DNA of 39,421 nucleotides from a virus, in IMG/VR virus record IMGVR_UViG_3300032309_000331, positions 1-39,421 of that record, one strand, 5' to 3'. The stretch's first letter is position 1. Each line of letters opens with the position of its first letter. Shown piece after piece: positions 20,904-27,994 of the stretch. The notes beneath the pieces were generated by a model that was given only the letters and a program-made list of their open reading frames with translations, was not told the origin of the DNA and did no database searches. The position numbers and the translations under genes were made by a program.

Positions 20904-21395
20904 ATGAACGACATCATCAACGCAGATAGCACTAACCAAACCGGAACCCAAACCATCAAGGAAGCAACCATGCAACAACCTACCCCTGTCTTCGACTTCA
21001 CCGCCACCATCAACGCCGCGCTGACGCAGGCAATCCACCTCGCTACTGCCCCACTGATGGAGCGCATCGCCCTGCTGGAGCGCAGTCTTGTTGTGGCTGA
21101 CAAAGCCGCCCAAGGTAACGAGGCCGACTTGTCCTCACGCCTCGCCCTGCTCGAAGACAAGATGGACAACATCACCACCGCATCCGACGAGCGCATCAGG
21201 GAGATCGCCGAGGAGGTGGCAGAGGAGAAGATGACTGAGCACACCGATGAGTACGACCACTACGAGATCGAGTGCCAGATCGAGCGCGTGGATGACAAGA
21301 TCGAGGAGAAGGTGAACGACGCCATCAACGACTACGACTTCGAGGGCAAGGTGCGTGACATCCTGCGCCACGCCAGCGTCAACATCGACATCTAA
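20904..21395 (+). CDS. Coiled-coil hypothetical protein
   Basis: A 163-residue acidic protein. An N-terminal 65 residues (MNDIINADSTNQTGTQTIKE, then TATINAALTQAIHLATAPLM) lead into a long coiled coil (IREIAEEVAEEKMTEHTDEY, then IECQIERVDDKIEEKVNDAI). An internal ATG at 20970 with AAGGAAG upstream is an alternative start. Its heptad pattern suggests oligomerisation. It directly follows the DUF932 gene and is likely cotranscribed. Confidence 0.65.
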   Translation: MNDIINADSTNQTGTQTIKEATMQQPTPVFDFTATINAALTQAIHLATAPLMERIALLERSLVVADKAAQGNEADLSSRLALLEDKMDNITTASDERIREIAEEVAEEKMTEHTDEYDHYEIECQIERVDDKIEEKVNDAINDYDFEGKVRDILRHASVNIDI

Positions 21396-21402
21396 CCAAC
21401 CC

Positions 21403-21425
21403 GGGGGCTGCATGGTGCAGCCCCC
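21403..21425 (+). promoter_or_regulatory. Leader hairpin before 21443
   Basis: Perfect 9-bp stem GGGGGCTGC / GCAGCCCCC with loop ATGGT, followed by AACTAGGAGAAGCAAGTG. No T-run. Confidence 0.6.
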
Positions 21426-21442
21426 ATAACTAGGAGAAGCAA

Positions 21443-21535
21443 GTGAATCTCACACCCGTAGAGAAAGTCACGCGAGTAGTGTTCCTGTTGGCAGCCATCA
21501 TCGTGCTGCTTGATGTTCTCATCTGGAGGCCGTGA
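21443..21535 (+). CDS. Tiny single-pass membrane protein
   Basis: A 30-residue protein starting at GTG after AGGAGAAGCAA: a charged N-terminus (MNLTPVEKVTR) and one hydrophobic helix (VVFLLAAIIVLLDVLIWRP). Its stop overlaps the next ATG (TGATG). It is one of two tiny membrane proteins in the early region. It may alter the host membrane or be a lysis or exclusion factor; no evidence distinguishes these. Confidence 0.6.
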   Translation: MNLTPVEKVTRVVFLLAAIIVLLDVLIWRP

Positions 21536-21684
21536 TGTATCCCAACAGACGCAGACTCATCGAGGATGGGTACACATACGAGGAGGCCGATGCCGTCCTC
21601 GACAACTACGCAGAAGACCAACTGCAAGACCAGAGAGATCGAGAGGTCGAAGAGTATTTTCAACAGCAAGGAGAAGACAGATGA
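21535..21684 (+). CDS. Tiny acidic helical protein
   Basis: A 49-residue, highly charged protein (MYPNRRRLIEDGYTYEEADA, then EDQLQDQRDREVEEYFQQQG). It overlaps its neighbours at both ends by TGATG and ATGA, typical of coupled phage genes. No family was recognised. Confidence 0.6.
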   Translation: MYPNRRRLIEDGYTYEEADAVLDNYAEDQLQDQRDREVEEYFQQQGEDR

Positions 21685-21986
21685 GCCATACGAAAGAGAG
21701 ATGGGTTCTCAACGAGAACAACAACTGGAAGACCAACCCTTTCAGCATCACCGCACGCAAGCGCGGCGTGCACTCGACGACCATCGCCAACATCCCAACG
21801 CGGATGACCATCCCGCCACTAGAGCAGCAAGCCAACGCTCGCCTGATCTCGGCTGCGCCCGACTTGCTCGACGCCCTACTGAAACTACCCCAGCACCACG
21901 GGGCAACAGAGCAGGAGTGGTGGGACTGGATCGCCATCGCAAGAGCAGCCATCGACAAAGCAACCAACCAAGGAGAAAGCAAATGA
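21681..21986 (+). CDS. Early hypothetical protein (LISAAPDLLDAL motif)
   Basis: A 101-residue protein (MSHTKERWVLNENNNWKTNP) with a C-terminal helix NARLISAAPDLLDALLKLPQ and an acidic, Trp-rich segment (TEQEWWDWIAIARAAIDKAT). The ...A...ISAAPDLL.AL... helix is frequent in phage early proteins, but its function is unknown to me. It overlaps the previous and next genes by ATGA. Confidence 0.65.
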   Translation: MSHTKERWVLNENNNWKTNPFSITARKRGVHSTTIANIPTRMTIPPLEQQANARLISAAPDLLDALLKLPQHHGATEQEWWDWIAIARAAIDKATNQGESK

Positions 21987-22156
21987 AGACCTATGAAGTT
22001 GAACTGAAACGCGAGAGCTACATCGTGCTGACCATCGAGGCCGAGAACGAGGACGAGGCGCAGGAGAAAGCGTGGAAGGAGATCGAGGATCGCCCCGACT
22101 CGGACGACGCATCGTGGCTCATTGAGTCCATCGAAGAAACCAACCAAGGAGAATGA
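21983..22156 (+). CDS. Small acidic protein (EDEAQEKAW-type)
   Basis: A 57-residue protein (MKTYEVELKRESYIVLTIEA, then EDEAQEKAWKEIEDRPDSDD). Strand-helix-strand architecture with Y.V.v...s....EA.....EA...A is common in short phage proteins. ATG follows AAGGAGAAAGCAA and overlaps the previous stop. Confidence 0.65.
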   Translation: MKTYEVELKRESYIVLTIEAENEDEAQEKAWKEIEDRPDSDDASWLIESIEETNQGE

Positions 22157-22157
22157 A

Positions 22158-22871
22158 ATGCTAAGCATCGACACAAACGCCAAGACCATCAAGGGTCAGC
22201 AGTACGGATACATGACAGGCGTCCTGTATCTCGCGCCCTACAACCTGTCCGGACACAATGTGTGCGCCATGGCAGAGATCGCCAAGTGCCACGAGCCTTG
22301 CCTCAACAGCGCAGGCAGGGGCGCATTCAACAGTGTGCAGGCCGCACGCATCAAGAAGACCAAGCTGTTCTTCGAAGATCGCGACGCCTTCTTCGCGTTG
22401 CTCATCCCCTCTATTCGCTTACTCATCCGCAAGGCCAAGGCCGCTTCGCTCATTCCCTTGTGCAGGCTCGATGGCACATCGGACATCAAGTGGGAGAACG
22501 TGTCATTCACCTTCGAGGGTGTGTACTACGAGAACATCTTCACCATGTTCCCCGACCTGCAGTTCTACGACTACACCAAGATTCCCAATCGCCGGGTCGA
22601 TCACATCCCCAACTACGACCTGACCTTCTCTTACTCGGGCGTCGTGGAGTTCCAGCCCTATGTGCGGCGCGCCATCAATCAGGGGTACAGGATTGCTGTG
22701 GTCTTTCGCAAGCGAGAAGATATCCCCGCCGAATTCCTCGGTACTACTTGTGTCGATGGTGACGACTCTGATCTGCGCCATGAAGACCCGCACGGGGTGG
22801 TTGTCGCCCTGTACGCCAAAGGCAAGGCCAAGCGCGATACCTCCGGGTTCGTGGTTGACCCTGTTGCATAA
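22158..22871 (+). CDS. Conserved Cys-containing phage protein (Gp88/DUF7227-like)
   Basis: A 237-residue protein. Early residues YLAPYNLSGHNVCAMAEIAK, CHEPCLNSAGRG give three closely placed cysteines. Later LRLDGTSDIKWE-type elements (PLCRLDGTSDIKWENVSFTF), MFPDLQFYDYTKIPNR and AVVFRKREDIPAEF follow, and the C-terminus has GVVVALYAKGKAKRDTSGF. I know this combination as a widespread phage family of unknown biochemistry, sometimes called Gp88-like. The Cys triad could bind a metal. Start at 22158 chosen for its AGGAGAATGAA leader. The gene ends inside a 20-base palindrome. Confidence 0.65.
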   Translation: MLSIDTNAKTIKGQQYGYMTGVLYLAPYNLSGHNVCAMAEIAKCHEPCLNSAGRGAFNSVQAARIKKTKLFFEDRDAFFALLIPSIRLLIRKAKAASLIPLCRLDGTSDIKWENVSFTFEGVYYENIFTMFPDLQFYDYTKIPNRRVDHIPNYDLTFSYSGVVEFQPYVRRAINQGYRIAVVFRKREDIPAEFLGTTCVDGDDSDLRHEDPHGVVVALYAKGKAKRDTSGFVVDPVA

Positions 22872-22886
22872 GCCCTAGGGCTTATG
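22867..22886. repeat. Perfect 20-base palindrome over the stop codon
   Basis: CATAAGCCCTAGGGCTTATG reads identically on both strands and contains the TAA stop of the preceding gene. Stem potential without a T-run; it may be an operator, a cruciform or an mRNA end hairpin. Confidence 0.75.
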
Positions 22887-22925
22887 GTAATGTCCCGTTC
22901 CCTTTATTAATTTTCGGAGAAGCAA

Positions 22926-23489
22926 ATGACTTTCAATCTAGGTGAAGTGCTGCGTGCCAAGCTGATGTTGTCCCAGTTCAACGAGGACATGAAACAAAAA
23001 GAGGAAGTGCAACACGAGGTACCCAAGTTGGAAACAAAGCGCAAGCCTTTTCAGATCGGCAACAACCTCAACCGCACGCTGTTCGAGCAGGCACAGCTCT
23101 ACCCAACCACACGCAAGAACTTGACCGAGCGGATGGTTGCGATGGGGTTCAAGCTTGCATCTGTTAGCTCAATCCTTGGGCAGATGCTCAGGCAAGGTCT
23201 CTTGCAGGCTGACGACGAGGGCGTGTTGCATCTGACTGTGGGGCAGTACACCCCGATCAAGAGCGCGAAGATGCTGCGCAAAATGGAGGCAGCCAAGGCC
23301 AAGCCCGGGCGCAAGCAGATAAAGGTGAACGTCCGCAACCGCACAGTGGAGGAGGTGCGGGAGGAACGACCAATGTCTTCTCCTGTGGTGCAAGAGACCC
23401 GGGTCAAATCGATGCTGCGCAGCCTGTCAATACTGGAGGCGCTGGAGCTGTACGCAGAGCTGAAGAAAGTTTTTGGAGACAACAAATGA
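22926..23489 (+). CDS. Possible winged-helix DNA-binding protein
   Basis: A 187-residue basic protein. Residues about 55-105 (LYPTTRKNLTERMVAMGFKL, then LGQMLRQGLLQADDEGVLHL) look like a winged-helix fold: three helices then a beta wing ending VLHLT. A Lys/Arg-rich linker (KAKPGRKQIKVNVRNR) and a helical C-terminus (LRSLSILEALELYAELKKVF) follow. Leader GGAGAAGCAAATG. If it binds DNA it could be an early regulator. Fold inferred by eye only. Confidence 0.5.
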   Translation: MTFNLGEVLRAKLMLSQFNEDMKQKEEVQHEVPKLETKRKPFQIGNNLNRTLFEQAQLYPTTRKNLTERMVAMGFKLASVSSILGQMLRQGLLQADDEGVLHLTVGQYTPIKSAKMLRKMEAAKAKPGRKQIKVNVRNRTVEEVREERPMSSPVVQETRVKSMLRSLSILEALELYAELKKVFGDNK

Positions 23490-23668
23490 CTGTAAAGAGA
23501 ACTGACCCCAGCATCCGCATCACTGATCGGAGGTTCACCCCCACACGGGGCGCAGATGTGCAAGCAACTTGGAGAAAGTTCGGTTGGGTTCCCCCCACCG
23601 AGTACAAGCCCGCGCCTGTGTTCGTGGAGAAGGCCCGTGATTGGGAGCCTATGAGGAGGGTGAAATGA
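23486..23668 (+). CDS. Small hypothetical protein
   Basis: A 60-residue basic protein (MTVKRTDPSIRITDRRFTPT, then WRKFGWVPPTEYKPAPVFVE). Start overlaps the upstream stop by ATGA. Pro/Arg-rich and without a recognisable fold. Confidence 0.6.
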   Translation: MTVKRTDPSIRITDRRFTPTRGADVQATWRKFGWVPPTEYKPAPVFVEKARDWEPMRRVK

Positions 23669-23784
23669 TGGACATCATTGTAGGAATCATCATCGGCGTT
23701 GCCATCGGCGGCCTACTGGTGCACATGGCGCACGACTACCTAGATTCATTGCTTGACAAAGACGAGGAGGAGGAATGGAGATGA
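23665..23784 (+). CDS. Tiny Gly-rich membrane protein
   Basis: A 39-residue protein: hydrophobic, Gly-zippered N-terminal helix (MMDIIVGIIIGVAIGGLLVH) and an acidic C-terminus (DKDEEEEW). Start overlaps the previous stop, and its own end holds the GAGGAGGA ribosome site for the next gene. It resembles small phage membrane peptides of unknown function. Confidence 0.6.
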   Translation: MMDIIVGIIIGVAIGGLLVHMAHDYLDSLLDKDEEEEWR

Positions 23785-24185
23785 GCATCGAAGCAATGAA
23801 GACCGCGCTTGAGGCGATGGAGGAGCTTCACCGCACAGGGGACACGCAAGTGTTTGACCTATGCTATGCCCCAAAAGTTATCCCCGCCCTGCGCCTCGCT
23901 ATTGAGCAGGCCGAGAAGCAGGAGCCTGTGGCATGGATGGTTTACACGCAAGATGGGCAATCTGCTTATGTGACTGACATCCCCAATATTCAAAAAAACC
24001 AACGGGCGCTACCTCTCTACACCACCCCGCCCCAGCGCCAGCCGCTGACAGATGAGGAGATTAGGGAGATTGCAAAAGGTTACGCCTTGGGTCTTGCCTT
24101 CCCTTACGACGGGCCGACTACACCCGAGATGTTCGCCCGCGCTATCGAGCGCAAGCACGGGATCGGGGGGAACCATGCCGACTGA
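23781..24185 (+). CDS. Conserved early protein (EPVAWM...PLYTTPP motif)
   Basis: A 134-residue protein. N-terminal helices (MSIEAMKTALEAMEELHRTG, then ALRLAIEQAEKQ), the phrase EPVAWMVYTQDGQSAYV, PLYTTPPQRQPLTDEEIREI and a C-terminal helix. I have seen this chain of motifs in many phages infecting Burkholderiales and related bacteria, always as a hypothetical protein. The ATG at 23781 is preferred because GAGGAGGA is 7 bases upstream; ATG 23775 would be too close. Confidence 0.65.
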   Translation: MSIEAMKTALEAMEELHRTGDTQVFDLCYAPKVIPALRLAIEQAEKQEPVAWMVYTQDGQSAYVTDIPNIQKNQRALPLYTTPPQRQPLTDEEIREIAKGYALGLAFPYDGPTTPEMFARAIERKHGIGGNHAD

Positions 24186-24402
24186 GAGAGAACTACTGGC
24201 GCTGTGCCTGCGCTGGATACAAAACCCGCAAGGGGATGCCTTCGACAAAGCAATGCTTATCGAAGCTGTCCAAGCAAAGCTGGAGCCGCGCCCGTGGGTA
24301 GGGCTGACGGATGCTGAACTGGCGGGGTTTTCAGACATGCAACTTGGCTCGTATGACTTGTGTCTTGAAGTCGAAGCCAAACTAAAGGAGAAGAACACAT
24401 GA
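24175..24402 (+). CDS. Small early hypothetical protein
   Basis: A 75-residue helical protein (MPTERELLALCLRWIQNPQG, then FDKAMLIEAVQAKLEPRPWV), continuing GLTDAELAGFSDMQLGSYDL. The GLTDAE phrase resembles that in the preceding gene. It overlaps the previous gene by 11 bases and the next by ATGA. Confidence 0.6.
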   Translation: MPTERELLALCLRWIQNPQGDAFDKAMLIEAVQAKLEPRPWVGLTDAELAGFSDMQLGSYDLCLEVEAKLKEKNT

Positions 24403-24629
24403 ACAACGAGAAAGTAATTAGCCTACCCGCAAGCGTGAACTACACCCCTGAGCAGGCGCTCAAGTCCGCGCTGGATATGTGTGAGGATGGTGGCCTGACC
24501 GATGTGATGATCATTGCCTACGATTGGGAGGGCGAACTGTTTGTGCGCTCATCTAAGATGACCCGGGCCGAGGGGCTGTTCATGACGGAGAAGGCCCGTG
24601 AGTGGTCGATGCACGGAGGTTTGGAATGA
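24399..24629 (+). CDS. Small conserved phage protein
   Basis: A 76-residue protein (MNNEKVISLPASVNYTPEQA, then ALDMCEDGGLTDVMIIAYDW). It has alternating helix and strand (VMIIAYDWEGELFVRSS), then AEGLFMTEKAREWSMHGGLE. This arrangement is common among small conserved phage early proteins. No function known. Confidence 0.65.
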   Translation: MNNEKVISLPASVNYTPEQALKSALDMCEDGGLTDVMIIAYDWEGELFVRSSKMTRAEGLFMTEKAREWSMHGGLE

Positions 24630-24763
24630 GAAAAAGCCTACACCTGACTACCGAGTTCTTGCCTCGCAAGTGGCCCTGCTTTGCCATCGGGTTCGTGAGC
24701 AGTGGTAACGAGTTTGTCCTGCACCTATATTTGGTGTGCTTCCGTATTCGGTGGGGGTATTGA
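24626..24763 (+). CDS. Tiny hypothetical protein
   Basis: A 45-residue hydrophobic/basic protein (MRKSLHLTTEFLPRKWPCFA, then FVLHLYLVCFRIRWGY). It may be membrane-linked. It starts by ATGA overlap with the upstream gene and has GGAGG upstream. Confidence 0.55.
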   Translation: MRKSLHLTTEFLPRKWPCFAIGFVSSGNEFVLHLYLVCFRIRWGY

Positions 24764-24764
24764 A

Positions 24765-25022
24765 ATGACCGCTAAGAAATGCCGCTGCCCCATAGACAGC
24801 CCCTTCATGTGGAAGCACGACCACAGCCCGTCTGTGTTCGCCAAGGACTCGCACTTCCGAGGACACGGCGCGGTGATGTCGCAGAGCCAGACCCAAGTAG
24901 TCGAGCGCAACCGCGCACAGGGTGTTGCCTTCGGCACCATCTCCAATCTGTCGAACAAGGCGCAGAACATCATCAATGTGCGGCAGTTCACGGTCTACTC
25001 CAAGGCAGGCAAAGTTCTATGA
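24765..25022 (+). CDS. Small hypothetical protein with His-rich N-terminus
   Basis: An 85-residue protein (MTAKKCRCPIDSPFMWKHDH, then KDSHFRGHGAVMSQSQTQVV). Two Cys and several His residues near the N-terminus could bind metal. The C-terminal half is basic and helical. It is packed between overlapping genes. No family recognised. Confidence 0.6.
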   Translation: MTAKKCRCPIDSPFMWKHDHSPSVFAKDSHFRGHGAVMSQSQTQVVERNRAQGVAFGTISNLSNKAQNIINVRQFTVYSKAGKVL

Positions 25023-25279
25023 TGCTTTGCCCCGTCTGCAAGAAACAAACTACTGTCCTTGAAACACGCTACAACGAAAACACGAACAGTGCCTACCGAC
25101 GCCGTCAATGCGAGAGCGGGCACAGACACACGACGCTGGAGTCCGTCGCAGCAATCGGACCTAGACGCGCTCCGAAGCGGCCAGTGGTGGCCGTTCAAGC
25201 AGGCCGACATCGAGTTGTTAGCGTATTTACACGGGTGCCACCAGAGGAGCCAAAGAAATCAAGGAAGAAACCCAAGTAA
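25019..25279 (+). CDS. NrdR-like zinc-ribbon protein (C-terminus doubtful)
   Basis: An 86-residue protein. Residues 1-43 (MMLCPVCKKQTTVLETRYNE, then AYRRRQCESGHRHTTLE) match the N-terminal zinc ribbon of NrdR and phage relatives (CPxC...RRRxC...H...T.E), a DNA-binding metal fold. After residue 42 the frame becomes Arg/Lys/Pro-rich with low third-position GC, unlike its neighbours, while a second frame (25059-25301) shows the region's usual coding bias. The true C-terminus may therefore be in that frame, through a frameshift or sequencing error. Confidence 0.6.
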   Translation: MMLCPVCKKQTTVLETRYNENTNSAYRRRQCESGHRHTTLESVAAIGPRRAPKRPVVAVQAGRHRVVSVFTRVPPEEPKKSRKKPK

Positions 25280-25301
25280 CTACGAGGACGCACTACTATG
25301 A
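25059..25301 (+). CDS. Overlapping frame, possible true C-terminus of the zinc-ribbon gene
   Basis: An 80-codon open frame whose middle (DLDALRSGQWWPFKQADIEL) has high third-position GC as in neighbouring genes, and whose stop overlaps the next ATG by ATGA, the style used throughout this operon. Its start is a TTG without a good ribosome site, so it is more likely the shifted continuation of the zinc-ribbon gene than a free gene. Confidence 0.35.
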   Translation: MKHATTKTRTVPTDAVNARAGTDTRRWSPSQQSDLDALRSGQWWPFKQADIELLAYLHGCHQRSQRNQGRNPSNYEDALL

Positions 25302-25585
25302 CACCCGAATTCAAAGTCAAGCTGTCAGTCAAGAAAATTCTTGACGGTCTGGGCATCTACCACTTCTCGCCATTCATGGCGGGCATGGGACGCGCAGGCG
25401 TTCCGGACATCATTGCCTGCCACAAGGGGCGCTTCGTCGCCATCGAGTGCAAGGCCGGCAAGGGCAAGACCACTGCGCTGCAAGACCGTGAGCTAAACGC
25501 AATCGCTGACGCTGGTGGATACACATTCGTAGTGCGCGAAACCGATTTAGAAGAACTGAAAGAGAAACTACTATGTTTGATCTGA
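25298..25585 (+). CDS. VRR-NUC / PD-(D/E)XK nuclease
   Basis: A 95-residue protein of single-domain VRR-NUC type. After a helix (KVKLSVKKILDGLGIYHFSP) comes GVPDIIACHKGRFVAIECKA, the PD...ExK active-site core, then GKGKTTALQDRELNAIADAG and a final strand YTFVVRE. These enzymes cut branched DNA; stand-alone phage versions may act as Holliday junction resolvases. It precedes the DNA polymerase gene and overlaps the next gene by 13 bases. Confidence 0.85.
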   Translation: MTPEFKVKLSVKKILDGLGIYHFSPFMAGMGRAGVPDIIACHKGRFVAIECKAGKGKTTALQDRELNAIADAGGYTFVVRETDLEELKEKLLCLI

Positions 25586-25836
25586 ACACAGCACTGGAGA
25601 AGATGTCGGAGGACCAGCGCGGCCATCTGCGCATCGTCATCGCTGAGCTGATCCAATGCTATCTGGACGACGACCTGCACGGCATGGTGTTGGTGGGTAA
25701 GCCACCCTACGAGCCGTTCAAAATCATGGCGGTGAACACCAACGAGATGGACGCTGTTGGCCTGCTACGTGTGGCGCAAGAGTACATCAACTACAGCGTC
25801 ATGGAGGATGCACCCCCGAAGGAGCAGTTCAATTGA
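25573..25836 (+). CDS. Small hypothetical protein upstream of DNA polymerase
   Basis: An 87-residue acidic protein (MFDLNTALEKMSEDQRGHLR, then IVIAELIQCYLDDDLHGMVL, GKPPYEPFKIMAVNTNEMDA). The helical N-terminus and later FKIMAVNTNEMDAVGLLRVA suggest a compact alpha/beta domain. It overlaps VRR-NUC at the start and DNA polymerase at the end, so it belongs to the replication operon. No family known. Confidence 0.6.
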   Translation: MFDLNTALEKMSEDQRGHLRIVIAELIQCYLDDDLHGMVLVGKPPYEPFKIMAVNTNEMDAVGLLRVAQEYINYSVMEDAPPKEQFN

Positions 25837-27800
25837 GCGCGCCCTTCGACCGCATCATCACCATCGACTTCGAGACACGCTGGGACAAGCGCGACTACAC
25901 CCTTTCCAAAATGACAACCGAGGAGTACATACGGGATGAACGATTCACTGCATTCGGAGCTTGCCTCCACGAGTTTAATACTGATGCGCCTACTGTTTGG
26001 GTGCGCGGTGATGAGCTTGTTGATGTTCTTGGTGGCGTGGATTGGAGCCGAACAGCAGTGCTCGCACACAACGCTCAGTTCGATGTGTCTATTCTGGAGT
26101 GGCGCTATGGTGTGCGGCCTTGTTTTATTTTCGATAGCCTGTCTATGGCTCGTGCCCTGCGCGGTGTGGAGGTGGGCAACAGCCTCGCCAAACTTGCAGC
26201 AGACTTCAAACTCCCAGCCAAAGGCAAAGCGGTCAACTCCACCGACGGTCTGGAGACGATAACTCCGGAGATCGAGAAAGAGCTGGCCGACTACTGCAAG
26301 CACGACGTGTACCTGTGTGAAGAGGTGTTCAAGCGACTGAGCAAGGGCTACCCGGCCAAGGAGCTACGCCTGATCGACATGACGCTCAAGATGTACACCC
26401 GCCCGGTGTTGCAGCTCGACCAGAACATGCTGATGGATGCTATTGCAGAGGAGAAAGAAAAGCGTGAAGGACTACTACACAGGCTCGGCTTGGATGAAGC
26501 TGTACTGGCGTCGAACCCGCAGTTTGCACGAGCGCTCAAGGCGCTTGGGGTCGAGCCGCCTACGAAGGTCAGCAAGACGACTAACAAGCGCACGCTCGCA
26601 CTTGCTAAGAACGATGCGCTTTTCCAAGCGCTCCTTAATGGCGGCAACGAGGAAGTTGCAGCTCTTTGCGAGGCTCGGCTTAAGGTCAAGTCCACGACGG
26701 AGCGCACGCGTGCGCAGCGTTTTCTAGAAATCTCCAAGCGAGGGGCGCTGCCTGTGCCCCTGTCCTACTACGGTGCATCCACGGGGCGATGGACGGCGAG
26801 CAAGGGCAGCGCCATCAACATGCAGAACCTCAAGCGTGGGAGCTTCCTGCGCAAGGCAATCATGGCCCCTATCAACAATCAGTTGGCGGTGGGTGACCTG
26901 TCCCAGATCGAGCCGCGTGTGCTGGCGTGGCTGGCTGACTACGAGGAGCTGCTGGACATCTTCCGCTCAGGCGGTGACCCGTACGCCCAGTTCGGTGCGC
27001 AGATGTTTGGCATCCCGGGCATGACCAAGGACAGCCATCCGGTCGAGCGACAGTCTGCCAAGTCCGCCCTGCTGGGCGCTGGCTACGGGCTGGGGTGGGC
27101 ATCGTTCGCACAGCAGCTTCTGGTGGGGTTCCTCGGGGCACCACCACTGCGCTACACCAAGGCAGACGCCAAGAAGCTGGGCGTGACGGGCGACGCGATC
27201 AAGGCGTTCGTTGCCAACGAGGACTACGTCAAGCGGATGGAGGAGATACCCCACATCTGCACGACGCAGGAGCTGCTTGTGCACTGCATCACAGCCAAGG
27301 CCATCATCGACAAATACCGCGCTGCAGCATGGCTTGTGAAGACCTTCTGGGGTGCGATGGAGGAGATGCTGGTGCGCTGCCTTGCCGGGGGCGAGGAGAT
27401 GGTGTATAAATGTCTCACCTTCAGAAAGGAGGAGATCGTATTGCCCAACGGCATGCGAATCCTGTATCCCAATCTGCGTCAAGAGAAGGATGACAAGGGT
27501 GCGAAGCGGTGGGTGTATGGGCCGGAGGCCACGCCCCTGTATGGAGGGAAGATCACGAACAACGTGGTGCAAGGCACTGCGCGTATCGTGATGACAGACG
27601 GGATGCTGCGGGTGAACAAAAGGTACCCCGTGGTGGGAACAGTGCATGACGAGCTGATTGCTGTTGTGCCTGACGAGGAGGTTGCTGACGCGAAGACTTG
27701 GGTCCTCGCGCAGATGACCATGGAGCCGAGTTACATGCCGGGGATACCGCTGGCCGCTGACGGTGGCGTGCACCGTAGATATGGATTGGCAAAGAATTGA
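25833..27800 (+). CDS. Family A DNA polymerase with 3'-5' exonuclease
   Basis: A 655-residue DNA polymerase that copies the phage genome. It starts with TTG at 25833, supported by AAGGAG 8 bases upstream and by overlap with the previous stop. The DEDDy proofreading domain shows D12 and E14 (ITIDFET), D84 (HNAQFD) and Y154-D158 (YCKHD). The polymerase domain has motif A at D355 (GDLSQIEPRV), the O-helix R406-G419 (RQSAKSALLGAGYG) and motif C D606-E607 (VGTVHDELIAVV). There is no 5'-3' exonuclease domain, as is usual in phages. In the O-helix the position matching E. coli Phe762 is Leu414. Confidence 0.95.
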   Translation: MSAPFDRIITIDFETRWDKRDYTLSKMTTEEYIRDERFTAFGACLHEFNTDAPTVWVRGDELVDVLGGVDWSRTAVLAHNAQFDVSILEWRYGVRPCFIFDSLSMARALRGVEVGNSLAKLAADFKLPAKGKAVNSTDGLETITPEIEKELADYCKHDVYLCEEVFKRLSKGYPAKELRLIDMTLKMYTRPVLQLDQNMLMDAIAEEKEKREGLLHRLGLDEAVLASNPQFARALKALGVEPPTKVSKTTNKRTLALAKNDALFQALLNGGNEEVAALCEARLKVKSTTERTRAQRFLEISKRGALPVPLSYYGASTGRWTASKGSAINMQNLKRGSFLRKAIMAPINNQLAVGDLSQIEPRVLAWLADYEELLDIFRSGGDPYAQFGAQMFGIPGMTKDSHPVERQSAKSALLGAGYGLGWASFAQQLLVGFLGAPPLRYTKADAKKLGVTGDAIKAFVANEDYVKRMEEIPHICTTQELLVHCITAKAIIDKYRAAAWLVKTFWGAMEEMLVRCLAGGEEMVYKCLTFRKEEIVLPNGMRILYPNLRQEKDDKGAKRWVYGPEATPLYGGKITNNVVQGTARIVMTDGMLRVNKRYPVVGTVHDELIAVVPDEEVADAKTWVLAQMTMEPSYMPGIPLAADGGVHRRYGLAKN

Positions 27801-27979
27801 TGAAAGAAACCGAATTGATTGACTACGCCACGCCGCTTATGAATGTCGAGCGCATGGCCAAGGAAGTGCACGACATGTGCTTGCACACGACTCTGGCAGA
27901 GGCTGAGGAGAAATCGCTGGAGCTGGTCACTGAGGCCCGGCTATTGGTGCAGACACTCAGACTCATGCAGAACAAATAA
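27800..27979 (+). CDS. Small helical hypothetical protein
   Basis: A 59-residue, probably all-helical protein (MKETELIDYATPLMNVERMA, then MCLHTTLAEAEEKSLELVTE). ATG overlaps the polymerase stop by one base. Position suggests a replication accessory, but no function is recognised. Confidence 0.6.
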   Translation: MKETELIDYATPLMNVERMAKEVHDMCLHTTLAEAEEKSLELVTEARLLVQTLRLMQNK

Positions 27980-27994
27980 CCACAGGAGAAGCAG

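Noticed and set aside
26967-27773. 268-codon minus-strand frame over the polymerase gene
   Set aside because: Lies wholly within the polymerase catalytic domain; shadow frame.
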